A DNA stretch of 51,542 nucleotides from MB-PLM-2 sp964385715 (GTDB lineage Bacteria > Planctomycetota > Planctomycetia > Pirellulales > UBA7805): the NCBI GenBank assembly GCA_964385715.1, contig CAYLRE010000004.1, positions 1 through 51,542 of the forward strand, in the 5' to 3' direction. A program made the position numbers and the translations under genes. Of this stretch, positions 1-7,875 are shown one piece after another (position 1 is the stretch's first letter; every line of letters starts with the position of its first letter). The notes beneath the pieces were generated by a model. The model worked only from the letters and a program-made list of their open reading frames with translations. It made no database searches and had not been told where the DNA came from.

Positions 1-855
1 GAATACGCCACCGACAAAGCCAGCAAAGTCGGCAACGTTCTGGAACTCGAGCACGGCAAGCCGCTCGTGTTTGGTAAGGATCGTGATAAAGGCATCCGTC
101 TCAACGGAATGGAGCCCGAAGTGGTCACCCTGGGCAAGGGAATCACCGAAGACGATCTTCTGTTCCACGACGAGAAGGCGACCGAGCCGAGTTTGGCTTA
201 CCTACTAAGCCGCATGCGTCATCCTGAATTCCCCGAACCGATCGGGGTGTTCCGCGCCGTCGATCGCCCTCGTTACGACGACGAACTGAACAAGCAGCTG
301 ATTGCCGCTCGCGAGAAGCAAGGCGAAGGTGATCTCGACACTCTGTTCAACACCGGCGACACCTGGCTCGTGGAAGTGGAAGAAGAGTATGACGAGCCGC
401 TAGAGGCCTCGGCCGTGGCGACGCAGCTCGAAGAAAATATCATGAGCGACGACATCGCGTCGCTGTCGCCTCGCGAGCATCCGGTCGTGGCTCCCACCAC
501 GCCTGTCGGCGAAGTGCTCGATTTGCTCGTGGCCAACGGAGTTGGTTGTGCCGCGGTCGTCGATGAAGTTGACGGAGAGGAGCAGCTAGTCGGCATCTTC
601 AGCGAACGAGATGCTCTGCTGCGACTCAACACGGAAGCGGCCACGCTCCAAGATCGGCCCGTTTCCCAGTTCATGACAGCCGATCCAGGTACGCTCAACA
701 TCGACGACAAAATCGCTTTTGCGATGCACAAGATGTCCGTCGGCGGCTATCGCCACATTCCTATCCTCAATGGCGGCCGGTTTGAGAGCATGGTCTCGGT
801 GCGTGACATTCTCCGCTATGCGACCAGTAAGTTGCAGGAAAGCTCCAAGGTTTAG
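1..855 (+). CDS. 2-oxoacid:ferredoxin oxidoreductase beta subunit (KorB-like) C-terminal part fused to a CBS-domain pair, 5' partial
   Basis: The reading frame is open from the first base, so this is the 3' part of a longer gene. The first ~120 residues match the C-terminal region of KorB-type beta subunits: a HGKPLVFG segment, a (V)HD...PSLAYLLSR segment, then PIGVFRAVDRP and a GDTW motif near the usual end. KorB is the thiamine-diphosphate subunit that oxidises 2-oxoglutarate (or a related 2-oxoacid) to the acyl-CoA and reduces ferredoxin; the TPP-binding part lies upstream of the window. After GDTW the frame continues for about 160 residues into a tandem CBS pair: one unit around VGEVLDLLVANGVGCAAVVDE...LVGIFSERD, the next around FMTADPGTLNIDDKIAFAMHKM...HIPIL...VSVRDIL. 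CBS pairs usually bind adenine nucleotides, so allosteric control by energy state is a reasonable inference. The Kor assignment is firm at family level; the exact 2-oxoacid is not. Confidence 0.8.
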   Translation, partial: EYATDKASKVGNVLELEHGKPLVFGKDRDKGIRLNGMEPEVVTLGKGITEDDLLFHDEKATEPSLAYLLSRMRHPEFPEPIGVFRAVDRPRYDDELNKQLIAAREKQGEGDLDTLFNTGDTWLVEVEEEYDEPLEASAVATQLEENIMSDDIASLSPREHPVVAPTTPVGEVLDLLVANGVGCAAVVDEVDGEEQLVGIFSERDALLRLNTEAATLQDRPVSQFMTADPGTLNIDDKIAFAMHKMSVGGYRHIPILNGGRFESMVSVRDILRYATSKLQESSKV

Positions 856-1207
856 GCCAGCAGCAGCTGCAGCCGTTCGGTTCAACCGGCCTTATTGTTG
901 TGAAGGCAAATGCCTGCGCTCGCTTTGTTCTTGGCACTAAAAAGCTATTCCGCTGCGCAAGTCTCAGCACCTTGGTTGATGCTGGGGCCGTCTGTCGGCC
1001 GGTTTCGTAGGGGCATTCTTTCGCAGAACAGTCCGCTCTGACTTGCGACCGCCGTGACTCCCACGAATAATGGGGGGAACAAAGGCCGCATCACTCGCGA
1101 TTCATTTGGCACCCGAACCCCTAGCTTGCTTTCCAGCGATTCTTGGGGGGATGGCCATCGCCCGATGGGGCACTGGGCAGCTTTGCCGAACCACAGGCGC
1201 AACCGGG
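856..1207. other. Intergenic stretch upstream of the RDD operon
   Basis: About 350 bases between the korB-like stop and the chosen start of the RDD gene. No convincing gene is seen. It holds a short imperfect hairpin near 888-898 just after the korB stop and a promoter-like pair of hexamers at 1043-1071 (listed separately). The RDD frame is open upstream to 1070, but that extension (rich in Gly, Pro and Cys) does not resemble the family. Confidence 0.5.
1043..1071 (+). promoter_or_regulatory. Candidate sigma70-type promoter for the RDD-SpoIIM operon
   Basis: TTGCGA at 1043-1048 and AATAAT at 1066-1071 are separated by 17 bases. The -10 differs from consensus at one position and the -35 at two. 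This would place transcription start near 1078 and leave a leader of about 130 nt before the RDD start codon. It is only a sequence match in GC-rich DNA. Confidence 0.35.
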
Positions 1208-2176
1208 ATGAACAACGGCTACGAACAACTCGATACCTCGATCGAGATCGTGACGCCGGAAAACGTGTTGCTCAAGTACCAGCTCTCAGGTCCCTTCCGG
1301 CGACTGCTCGCTTACATTCTCGACGTCGTAATCCGCGTCGGCGCGTTCTTAGTGATCACGCTTCTTGTCGGCCTCGTATTCGGAATGGTAGATCTCGCTG
1401 GATTTAGCTCAGCGACATCGCTCATCCTTTACTTTGTCCTGACCTGGTTCTACGGAGGTTTCTTTGAGGCCTATTGGAACGGGCAGACACTCGGCAAGCG
1501 GGCCCTCGGAATTCGCGTTCTTACCTTAGCGGGAGAACCGATCGTCGCCTGGCAGGCGTTTCTGCGCAACATCTTACGCGAGATTGACGCCATGACCCTG
1601 TTTTTCATCCCGACCACTTGGCTCTTCGGCGATCTAGGCGAGAGTGTCAACATTCCTTGTTTTACATATATCGTCGGCCTGACCTCCATGATCTGCACGC
1701 GGCGTTTTCAACGGCTCGGCGATCTCGCCTGTGGAACGATGGTCGTGGTTGAACAACGCCGCTTTAGTCACGGGCTCGTCAAAATCGAGGAACCGTTGGC
1801 TATTCGACTCGCAGCGGAACTTCCGCCCAACTTGGAGGTCTCGCGCAGTTTGGGGCAAACCTTAGCCTTGTATGTCGAGCGGCGGCAAGTCTTTCCGGCG
1901 GCCCGCCGCGCCGATCTGGCCCGACACATCGGCGCTCCGCTTTGTCGACGATTCAATCTGCCCGCGGACACCAGCCACGATTTGCTGCTCTGCGCCCTGT
2001 ACTACCGGACATTCATTTCCGACCAGCTCGATGAGGAAGAGCGGCCACGCGAGAGCGATTCAAATTCGGGCCCTGTCCCGCCGACGCCGCCGTTTTCATT
2101 TGGTGACCAGCAAGAGGTGGTAACGACGGCGCCCGAGATCGTGACCGCGACAACACGCTCAGGAGAGACGCCATGA
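1208..2176 (+). CDS. RDD family membrane protein
   Basis: A 322-residue protein whose first ~190 residues form an RDD domain: Arg31/Arg32 and Asp39 in the first hydrophobic segment, the NGQTLGKRALGIRV signature at about 91-103, and FQRLGDLACGTMVVV at about 167-181. Hydrophobic stretches near 34-60, 70-85 and 130-165 fit the usual membrane topology. The C-terminal ~130 residues are hydrophilic and Pro/Ser-rich at the end, and were not recognised. The ATG at 1208 was chosen because family similarity begins there. It is first of five same-strand genes; its TGA overlaps the next ATG (ATGA at 2173-2176), so translational coupling with the SpoIIM gene is likely. RDD proteins are poorly understood; some affect transport or envelope stress, but nothing here fixes a substrate. 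Confidence 0.85.
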   Translation: MNNGYEQLDTSIEIVTPENVLLKYQLSGPFRRLLAYILDVVIRVGAFLVITLLVGLVFGMVDLAGFSSATSLILYFVLTWFYGGFFEAYWNGQTLGKRALGIRVLTLAGEPIVAWQAFLRNILREIDAMTLFFIPTTWLFGDLGESVNIPCFTYIVGLTSMICTRRFQRLGDLACGTMVVVEQRRFSHGLVKIEEPLAIRLAAELPPNLEVSRSLGQTLALYVERRQVFPAARRADLARHIGAPLCRRFNLPADTSHDLLLCALYYRTFISDQLDEEERPRESDSNSGPVPPTPPFSFGDQQEVVTTAPEIVTATTRSGETP

Positions 2177-3228
2177 AAGTAGCCGATCTCCTCGAATCGC
2201 GTCGCGACCAGTGGCAAGAGCTCGACATGCTTTGTGCACGGATGGAAGGATCTCGTCGCAAAAAGCTCGGCGCCGCCGCGATGAGTCGGTTTGCGACTCT
2301 CTATCGGGCCGCCTGCGCCGATCTCGCGTTGGCCGAGTCCCATCAGCTCCCTCCCAACACGGTGAATTATTTACATCGCCTGGTAGGCCGTTCGCACAAC
2401 CAGCTTTACCGTGCCCGAAGCGTCGACTGGGCGGCCGTACGCCATCAATTGCTGGTCGAGGTGCCGCGGCGACTGTACACCGATGCCACATTACGACTGG
2501 CGTTTGTCACCTTCTGGGGACTGTTTCTGTTTTCTTGGTTCCTAGCTGCCGAACTCAAATTTCCCTGGAGCGATACTGTTCCCTTTCCCGGCTTCGCGGA
2601 ACAGGTATTGAAAGGGGACGCCGAGCGGTTGAACGACATGTATGCCGACTGGATAGACGCCACTCTCAACGACCGCGTCGAAATGGCTGGCTTCTATATT
2701 TACAACAATGCCGGCATTGGGCTCTCCGTGTTTGCTCTAGGCTTGGCGTTTGGCATCGGGGGAATGTTTGCAACCGTCTTGAATGCCGTCGCCCTAGGAA
2801 CGTCGTTCGGTTTCATGATGCGCGGTCCTAATAGCGACAATTTCTTCTACTTCGTCACCGCCCATGGTCCCTTTGAACTGACGGCGATCGTACTGTCGGC
2901 AGCGGCTGGGATGCATCTTGGGTTCGCCCTCGTCCGCACTCGCGGTTTCGCTCGCAAGGATTCCCTGCGCGGGGCGGCCAAAGAAGCCATGCCGACAATG
3001 GGGGCGGCGCTGGTATTGTTCTTCCTGGCGGCATTTATCGAGGCTTTTGTTTCCCCGATGAACATTCCGTACGAAATCAAGGCCAGCGTCGCCGTCGTCA
3101 CCAGCGGTATGATGCTGTTCTACTTTGTCATCCTAGGTCAACGAGCCGAGTTCGCTTTGCAATCCGATGTAACGCAGACGTCTCCGCAGCCAGCCACGGA
3201 TGACTTTGCTGCTTCGACACCACGTTAA
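2173..3228 (+). CDS. Stage II sporulation protein M (SpoIIM) family membrane protein
   Basis: A 351-residue protein with a cytoplasmic-looking N-terminal region of ~105 residues (helical, charged, with LYRAACADLALA and YLHRLVGRSHNQLY as seen in this family), then several membrane segments starting at about 107-128 and continuing through the Gly-rich NNAGIGLSVFALGLAFGIGG segment typical of SpoIIM/DUF95 proteins. In endospore formers SpoIIM belongs to the engulfment machinery. In planctomycetes the family sits beside RDD and DUF4129 genes and must do something else at the membrane. The start codon lies inside the stop of the RDD gene. A sporulation role is not implied. Confidence 0.88.
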   Translation: MKVADLLESRRDQWQELDMLCARMEGSRRKKLGAAAMSRFATLYRAACADLALAESHQLPPNTVNYLHRLVGRSHNQLYRARSVDWAAVRHQLLVEVPRRLYTDATLRLAFVTFWGLFLFSWFLAAELKFPWSDTVPFPGFAEQVLKGDAERLNDMYADWIDATLNDRVEMAGFYIYNNAGIGLSVFALGLAFGIGGMFATVLNAVALGTSFGFMMRGPNSDNFFYFVTAHGPFELTAIVLSAAAGMHLGFALVRTRGFARKDSLRGAAKEAMPTMGAALVLFFLAAFIEAFVSPMNIPYEIKASVAVVTSGMMLFYFVILGQRAEFALQSDVTQTSPQPATDDFAASTPR

Positions 3229-3268
3229 TTCTTGCAACCGCTTTCACAACAACCGATCACCTTTAACG

Positions 3269-4135
3269 ATGCAACTCGACCGCACCCGTATTACGATTCG
3301 CGAACGGACGACCTTCGAGGTATTCGATCTGTCGCTGCAGGTGCTGCGCACGTTTGTCTGGCCACTGCTGGGATGGCTATTGGTGGGAGCATTGCCGTGG
3401 GCGATTCTCAACCATTGGGTGCTCTCCGAGGGAGAATTTTTCCGTGGTCCTTACGAGCTTAACGGTTCGCACACCTGGTGGATGCTCTTTCTGGTGGCAA
3501 TCGAGATGCCGCTGGCGACCGCGCCGCTGACCCTCTACTTGGGTCGAGTGCTGTTTCTCGAGTCGCCAACCAGACACGACATCTTGGGCAACTGGCTGCG
3601 ATCGCTGCCACAAATGTTGCTGCTGCAAACATGGCCGCTGGTACTTTTGCTGCTCTGCTTGTCCAGCGGTGACCTCGACCTGATCAACTTTGTGCTGATT
3701 TTGATCATCCTACCAGTACTTTTTTATCGCTGTGCGTTTCGTCCCTATCTCAACGAGATCATTCTGCTGGAGCGAAATCCGCTGCGAGCGACCAAAACCT
3801 CGCCCATCAGCACCCGGCGTCGCAGCAAGGCGTTGCACTCCTGGAGCCGCGGTGAACTGTTTGAGCGATTCCTGGCATCGCTGGTTACAGGCTTGTTCCT
3901 GACGGGGCAGCTCGTCTGTGTCGCCTGGGGTGCCAAAGCATGGCTGAGCGGAACCGTGGGCCTCTCTCCGCTGGCTTACATGATCCTGCTTCAGATGTCG
4001 CTCTGGATTGTGGTAGGTCTGTTTGGCGTGGTCCGCTTCCTCTGTTACCTCGACTTGCGAATTCGGCGCGAAGGCTGGGAAGTCGATCTGCGAATGCGAG
4101 CCGAGGCGGCACGTCTTTCCGAGGAGTTGTTCTAG
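3269..4135 (+). CDS. Multi-pass membrane protein of the RDD/SpoIIM/DUF4129 operon
   Basis: A 288-residue protein, third in the operon. The ATG at 3269 is preferred over an upstream in-frame codon at 3200 because the latter would overlap the SpoIIM gene and add a basic, non-conserved leader. Hydrophobic stretches follow: an N-terminal segment (VWPLLGWLLVGALPW), a pair in the middle (LVLLLLCL...LINFVLILIILPVLFY) and two near the C-terminus. It ends with a YLDLRIRREGWEVDLRMRAEA segment. A tyrosine/aspartate followed by an RxRREG(W/F) tail is typical of membrane proteins that accompany DUF4129 genes (DUF7847/DUF7544-like). I cannot assign a biochemical function; coupling to the neighbours suggests an envelope or membrane-assembly role. 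Confidence 0.75.
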   Translation: MQLDRTRITIRERTTFEVFDLSLQVLRTFVWPLLGWLLVGALPWAILNHWVLSEGEFFRGPYELNGSHTWWMLFLVAIEMPLATAPLTLYLGRVLFLESPTRHDILGNWLRSLPQMLLLQTWPLVLLLLCLSSGDLDLINFVLILIILPVLFYRCAFRPYLNEIILLERNPLRATKTSPISTRRRSKALHSWSRGELFERFLASLVTGLFLTGQLVCVAWGAKAWLSGTVGLSPLAYMILLQMSLWIVVGLFGVVRFLCYLDLRIRREGWEVDLRMRAEAARLSEELF

Positions 4136-4136
4136 C

Positions 4137-4943
4137 ATGCCGCGCTACCGCGACAACTCGATGCGAACCGTTAGCCGCTGGCAGCAAGCAACGGCTGGCG
4201 CGGTGGTCGCGCTCTCTGTCGCCTGTTTCTCCACAACATTTGCCTGGGGTGAAGACAGTGACTCCACTAGCTCCGCGGCGAGCGAGCAAGCCGACGCGGT
4301 CAAGCAGGGGCGCCACGCGCTCGATAGTTGGAACGACTATCCCTGGTACGATACGGAACAGGATGGCCTACGTCGTATTGGCGTGAAGAAGGTCAAGGAA
4401 AAAACGACGGCTCCGCCAACGCGTTCGCCAGGCGCACGTTCGGAAGGGGCTGCCAGTACCCTGGCGTTTATCGCCATCTGGATTTTGCTTCCATTGTTGG
4501 CGGTGGCCATCATCTACTTCCTTGTGCGTGCCTATTACGACACAGATGCACCGGAGGCGGTCGAGTCAGAAGAGGTGGCCTTCGACATCGATCGGGTGGA
4601 GGCCTTGCCGACCAAGATTCGCGTCCCCACCAGTGGTCTGCTCGCCGAGGCCGAACGATGTTACCAGCAGGGAAATTATCGTCAAGCAATCATTTGCCTC
4701 TACAGCCATCAGCTTCTTCAGCTCGACAAGAAACAGCTCATTCGCCTTACTAAAGGCAAGACGAATCGCCAGTATCTGCGCGAAGTCGGTTCGCGACGCT
4801 CAATCCGAGAGCTATTCGAGCCGACAATGCGCACGTTCGAAGATGTTTTCTTCGGAGGTCAAACGCTTACCCGCGGTTCTTTCGAGTTGTGTTGGCAGCG
4901 GCAAGGACCGTTCGATGCACAAGTGGAAGGAGCCACGATATGA
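4137..4943 (+). CDS. DUF4129 domain protein with signal peptide and one membrane segment
   Basis: A 268-residue protein beginning one base after the previous stop (TAGCATG). Residues 1 to about 38 look like a signal peptide ending near AWG-ED. A single membrane helix lies at about 106-134 (STLAFIAIWILLPLLAVAIIYFLV). The C-terminal ~100 residues are a DUF4129 domain: LLAEAERCYQQGNYRQAIICLYSHQLLQLDKK, TNRQYLREV, and a final FEDVFFGG...FELCW block. DUF4129 is often found next to MoxR ATPases, DUF58 proteins and transglutaminase-like genes, and its tetratricopeptide-like helices suggest protein contacts. Its stop overlaps the next start (ATGA at 4940-4943). An extension upstream to 4023 exists but would overlap the preceding gene. 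Confidence 0.85.
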   Translation: MPRYRDNSMRTVSRWQQATAGAVVALSVACFSTTFAWGEDSDSTSSAASEQADAVKQGRHALDSWNDYPWYDTEQDGLRRIGVKKVKEKTTAPPTRSPGARSEGAASTLAFIAIWILLPLLAVAIIYFLVRAYYDTDAPEAVESEEVAFDIDRVEALPTKIRVPTSGLLAEAERCYQQGNYRQAIICLYSHQLLQLDKKQLIRLTKGKTNRQYLREVGSRRSIRELFEPTMRTFEDVFFGGQTLTRGSFELCWQRQGPFDAQVEGATI

Positions 4944-6343
4944 TCTCCCTATTGCCCGCGATTGCCAGACTGCTCTCCGCTATCGCCAAGCTCCAATGGC
5001 ACTGCCTGTGGATCGTCGTGATGCTGGTTTCGCTAACTGGCTGTATTAATGAAGGTGAATTCCTTGATCGCACCTACGGCAAGCAGAGTGGCATTCCAGG
5101 CCGCGATAGCGTGAACGGCACGGCCGTGCTGGCCGACATGTTCCGCCAGGCGGGGCATAAAGTCTCGACGAAGCGGGAGTTGACTCCGTCGATTCAAGAT
5201 GCGGATGTCCTGGTCTGGTTTCCAGATGATTTCCATGCCCCCAGCGAAGAGACGGTCACCTGGCTGGAGAAATGGCTTTACTGGCACGATGGGGGCATCC
5301 TGATCTACGTCGGCCGGGATTTTGATGCCTCACTTCCCTACTGGGAGGCGGTGATTCCACAGACGCCAAAACCGACTGATTCGAACACAGCCGGTTCGGA
5401 CGCAGAGGAATCCAGTCGAGCTAAGGCAGCGCCGGTAGTTGCCGAATCCGAAATCACTGAGATGAAGAAACGCCAGGATGAGCAAACCGTCGAGTATCGC
5501 CTCGAACGAGCGGTTATGGGCGAATCGGTGGAGTCAGCTTGGTATCGATACGAAAACGGCAGCCAGCGGCGACCGATTACGACGCTCTCCGGTCCTTGGA
5601 GCGAGGGCGTGGATGCGGCGGCAGCGCAAATCGAAGTGCATGGCACCATGACCGCCGGGACGTTTGAATACGACGAACGCCAAGTCCTGCTCTCCAGTGG
5701 CGACGACGAACTTGTCGTTCGGTTTACGACCGATTCCAAGTACCACGATGGTGAGGACGTGTTCGACTTCTTTGACGGGTTCGAAGCACCCGACTGGGAA
5801 GGTGAAGACATTCGTGAGAGTGAACTGATTCTGATTACCAACGGCTCGTTCTTGCTCAACGCGCCGTTGGTCAATCACGAGAATCGCAAACTGGCCGGGA
5901 AATTGATCGAGCGGTGTGCCGGCAGGAAGAAAATCGTCTTTCTTGAGAGCGATGCTAGCGGACTGCCGCTTAAGAAGCAGGAACCTCCGCCGGAGGTTCC
6001 ATCGAGCCTGATGGTCCTGACCGTTTGGCCGATCAATATCATCCTGGTCCATCTGGCGATTGTCGGTATCGTCTTCTGCTTCGTGCGGGGGCCCATTTTT
6101 GGACGACCACGCTTGCTACCGGTCGCCCGTTTGACCGACTTTGGACACCACATCGCGGCCCTGGGAACGCTATTGGCCCAGACCGGAGACCAACGCTATG
6201 CCCGTGAGAAACTAGCGGCCTATCATCAATCGCAATCGGGCGAGGCGGCCAAAGCACCGCCGGCCTCGGGAAGCGAAAAAGCCCCGGCCGCGAGTGACTC
6301 AGCAACCGCTAGCGGGTCACCGACCGCGACCGATCGGGCGTAG
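4940..6343 (+). CDS. DUF4350 domain membrane protein, possible lipoprotein signal
   Basis: A 467-residue protein, last in the five-gene operon. An N-terminal hydrophobic stretch ends in LTGC (Cys35), a lipobox-like site. Residues ~50-130 form the DUF4350 core: RDSVNGTAVLADMFRQAGHKV...DADVLVWFPDDF...GGILIYVGRDFD. Such domains resemble class-I glutamine-amidotransferase-like folds but show no catalytic Cys. Near 357-390 there is a membrane helix followed by a short RGPIFGRPR segment common in DUF4350 proteins, then a cytoplasmic tail ending in a low-complexity Ala/Ser/Pro-rich stretch. In other bacteria DUF4350 lies directly upstream of moxR and DUF58 genes; here those genes are about 35 kb away. 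Function unknown, probably part of an envelope complex with DUF4129. Confidence 0.82.
   Translation: MISLLPAIARLLSAIAKLQWHCLWIVVMLVSLTGCINEGEFLDRTYGKQSGIPGRDSVNGTAVLADMFRQAGHKVSTKRELTPSIQDADVLVWFPDDFHAPSEETVTWLEKWLYWHDGGILIYVGRDFDASLPYWEAVIPQTPKPTDSNTAGSDAEESSRAKAAPVVAESEITEMKKRQDEQTVEYRLERAVMGESVESAWYRYENGSQRRPITTLSGPWSEGVDAAAAQIEVHGTMTAGTFEYDERQVLLSSGDDELVVRFTTDSKYHDGEDVFDFFDGFEAPDWEGEDIRESELILITNGSFLLNAPLVNHENRKLAGKLIERCAGRKKIVFLESDASGLPLKKQEPPPEVPSSLMVLTVWPINIILVHLAIVGIVFCFVRGPIFGRPRLLPVARLTDFGHHIAALGTLLAQTGDQRYAREKLAAYHQSQSGEAAKAPPASGSEKAPAASDSATASGSPTATDRA
5980..6000. repeat. 21-bp perfect palindrome inside the DUF4350 gene
   Basis: Two perfect 10-base arms (GGAACCTCCG and its complement) flank a single central C. 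It encodes a Pro/Glu-rich linker just before the membrane helix. It may be a chance product of Pro/Glu codons, or a remnant of a palindromic repeat in a tolerant linker. Confidence 0.6.
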
Positions 6344-6356
6344 CGGACCGGTGATC

Positions 6357-7409
6357 TTACGACGCCAGCTGAGCACGCTTTTCCGCAATCAGTGCCAGTA
6401 GGTCCTTCTGCGGGTCGGCGAACTTCTTGACGCCTTCTTCCATCAACACCTGTTCGAGGTGTTCGATGTCGACCTCGGCATCGATTTCGGCCAGCACTTC
6501 CGCAGGCGGTAAGACATCGACCTGTCGTGAAAAGGTCAACCCGCTTGCCTGTACCTTGTCATTCGTTCCAGGCGGATTGGTTTGAATGTCGCTGCCGGCG
6601 AGAGCTTTTACGTATTTCTCTGGTGGGTCCTCCGGCTTCTTGGTGCCAGTGCTGGCAAAGATGATTTCCTGGGCCAGAGGCGTTGAGCGTTCCGCCCAAT
6701 ACGTTTGGTTGTCGGCCCAGATCCGTTTCGCACCCACGATGCCGACTTGTCCTTGCGCCGCATCCGATAGTTGCGGGACATGCTTCTCCGTGTAGACGTC
6801 GACCCGAGAAATAAAGATGCTGTAGACGCTCTTGAAGTCGTCGAGCGAGTCGCGTCGTTGAGCTCCACGCCAAATGGCTTCGCGGGCAGCATGATACTGT
6901 TTGGGGGTGAAGATCAGAGTCACGTTGAGTGTCACGCCGGCAGCGCATAGTTCCTCGAGTGAGTCGAGGCCGGCCGGTGTAGCGGGGACTTTGATCATTC
7001 GATTGGGATGCCCGGCCGCCCACTTCTTTCCGAGCTCAATGTAGCGTCCCACCCGTTCCTCGTGCGGCGGGCCAAGTTCAGAATCCTCGAGCAGGGGATC
7101 GACCTCGAAGCTGACATAGCCATCGTCGCCAGCGGTCTCTTGGAAGACCGGCAGAAAAACCTGTTCGGCGGCCGAGACCAAGGCGTCGGTCAATTGCCAG
7201 GCGATTTCATGATCGTTGTGTCCTTCGCGCGCCAAAGCTTCCAACTGATCGTCAAAGCGGCCGCTCTTGATCAGTCCGGTCACGATCACAGGATTTGAAG
7301 TAGCGCCAGTTACGCCCAGTGCACGATTAGAGACCACCAGGTCGGGATCGACTGAGTCGAGCCACAGTCGGGTACCGCTAGCAACAAGTGATTCCAGGGG
7401 CGTGCTCAT
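6357..7409 (-). CDS. tal: Transaldolase
   Basis: A 350-residue transaldolase of the non-oxidative pentose phosphate pathway, which transfers a dihydroxyacetone unit from sedoheptulose-7-phosphate to glyceraldehyde-3-phosphate. The TSNPVI motif is at 37-42 and the Schiff-base Lys is predicted to be Lys140 in NRMIKVPAT. The later LNVTLIF, SRVDVYT and TSNPPGTNDK-like segments also fit. Length and motifs match the longer TalB/TAL type found in actinobacteria and planctomycetes rather than the ~220-residue TalC/FSA type. It is convergent with the DUF4350 gene, leaving 13 bases between the stops. Start is the only ATG that leaves the N-terminus (LESLVASGTRLWLDS) intact. No operon partner is evident, but rpiB, another pentose phosphate gene, sits at the far right of the window. 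Confidence 0.93.
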   Translation of the reverse strand: MSTPLESLVASGTRLWLDSVDPDLVVSNRALGVTGATSNPVIVTGLIKSGRFDDQLEALAREGHNDHEIAWQLTDALVSAAEQVFLPVFQETAGDDGYVSFEVDPLLEDSELGPPHEERVGRYIELGKKWAAGHPNRMIKVPATPAGLDSLEELCAAGVTLNVTLIFTPKQYHAAREAIWRGAQRRDSLDDFKSVYSIFISRVDVYTEKHVPQLSDAAQGQVGIVGAKRIWADNQTYWAERSTPLAQEIIFASTGTKKPEDPPEKYVKALAGSDIQTNPPGTNDKVQASGLTFSRQVDVLPPAEVLAEIDAEVDIEHLEQVLMEEGVKKFADPQKDLLALIAEKRAQLAS

Positions 7410-7875
7410 CGAACAGGTTCCTCAGCGTTTCGGTTGGAATAGATCGGGTTCAGTAGGTGTCGCTCGGCGGCTCAGACGCATTCGTATCGACCGTAGACGC
7501 CGTATCTGCGAAGCATGCAATGCCGGCGGAGCTGCCGCAATCCCAGTCGCGACGAAAATCGACGGTCGGTCGCTATTGCCGGCGGGCAGGCCCCATCTAG
7601 AAGATTGGCGCGTTGTTACCGTAGAAAAGGAAAGCTACGACAACTGGGGCGGCGAAAGATGGTGGGCTGCGTGTCTAAATGGCTCTCAGGAAAGAATGGA
7701 TATTTGGGTAATTTCGACGATATTTTCCGATTTCGTGGAATATTCCTGTCGCGAGGGCTGCGTATGGTCGATGAACGGGTCTGAGAACATATCCAAACAG
7801 AGCGCTCTGCCCTCGGGCGGGGTCGACACCCGGTATCACAAAAGGGGGGCCTTATGTGACACGGAGGAAATCTCG
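7410..7875. other. Long leader region between tal and the BBP7-type gene
   Basis: About 465 bases between divergent genes. The barrel-protein frame stays open through most of it, but the translated stretch has no recognisable domain and lies before a good signal peptide and ribosome-binding site. It contains an AT-rich patch with GGAATATTCC at 7737-7746. Promoters for both genes should be here; I found no pair of hexamers good enough to name. Confidence 0.45.
7863..7867 (+). promoter_or_regulatory. Ribosome-binding site deciding the start of the BBP7-type gene
   Basis: GGAGG at 7863-7867 lies eight bases before GTG 7876. It is one of the few strong Shine-Dalgarno sites in the window and supports the GTG start, which opens directly onto a signal peptide. 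Confidence 0.7.

Noticed and set aside
882..905. Possible tRNA T-arm (GGTTCAACC)
   Set aside because: No acceptor, D or anticodon arm can be built around it; it is only a short inverted repeat.
7267..7875. N-terminal extension of the BBP7-type gene in the same open frame
   Set aside because: It would start inside the transaldolase gene and precedes a strong ribosome-binding site and a proper signal peptide at 7876.
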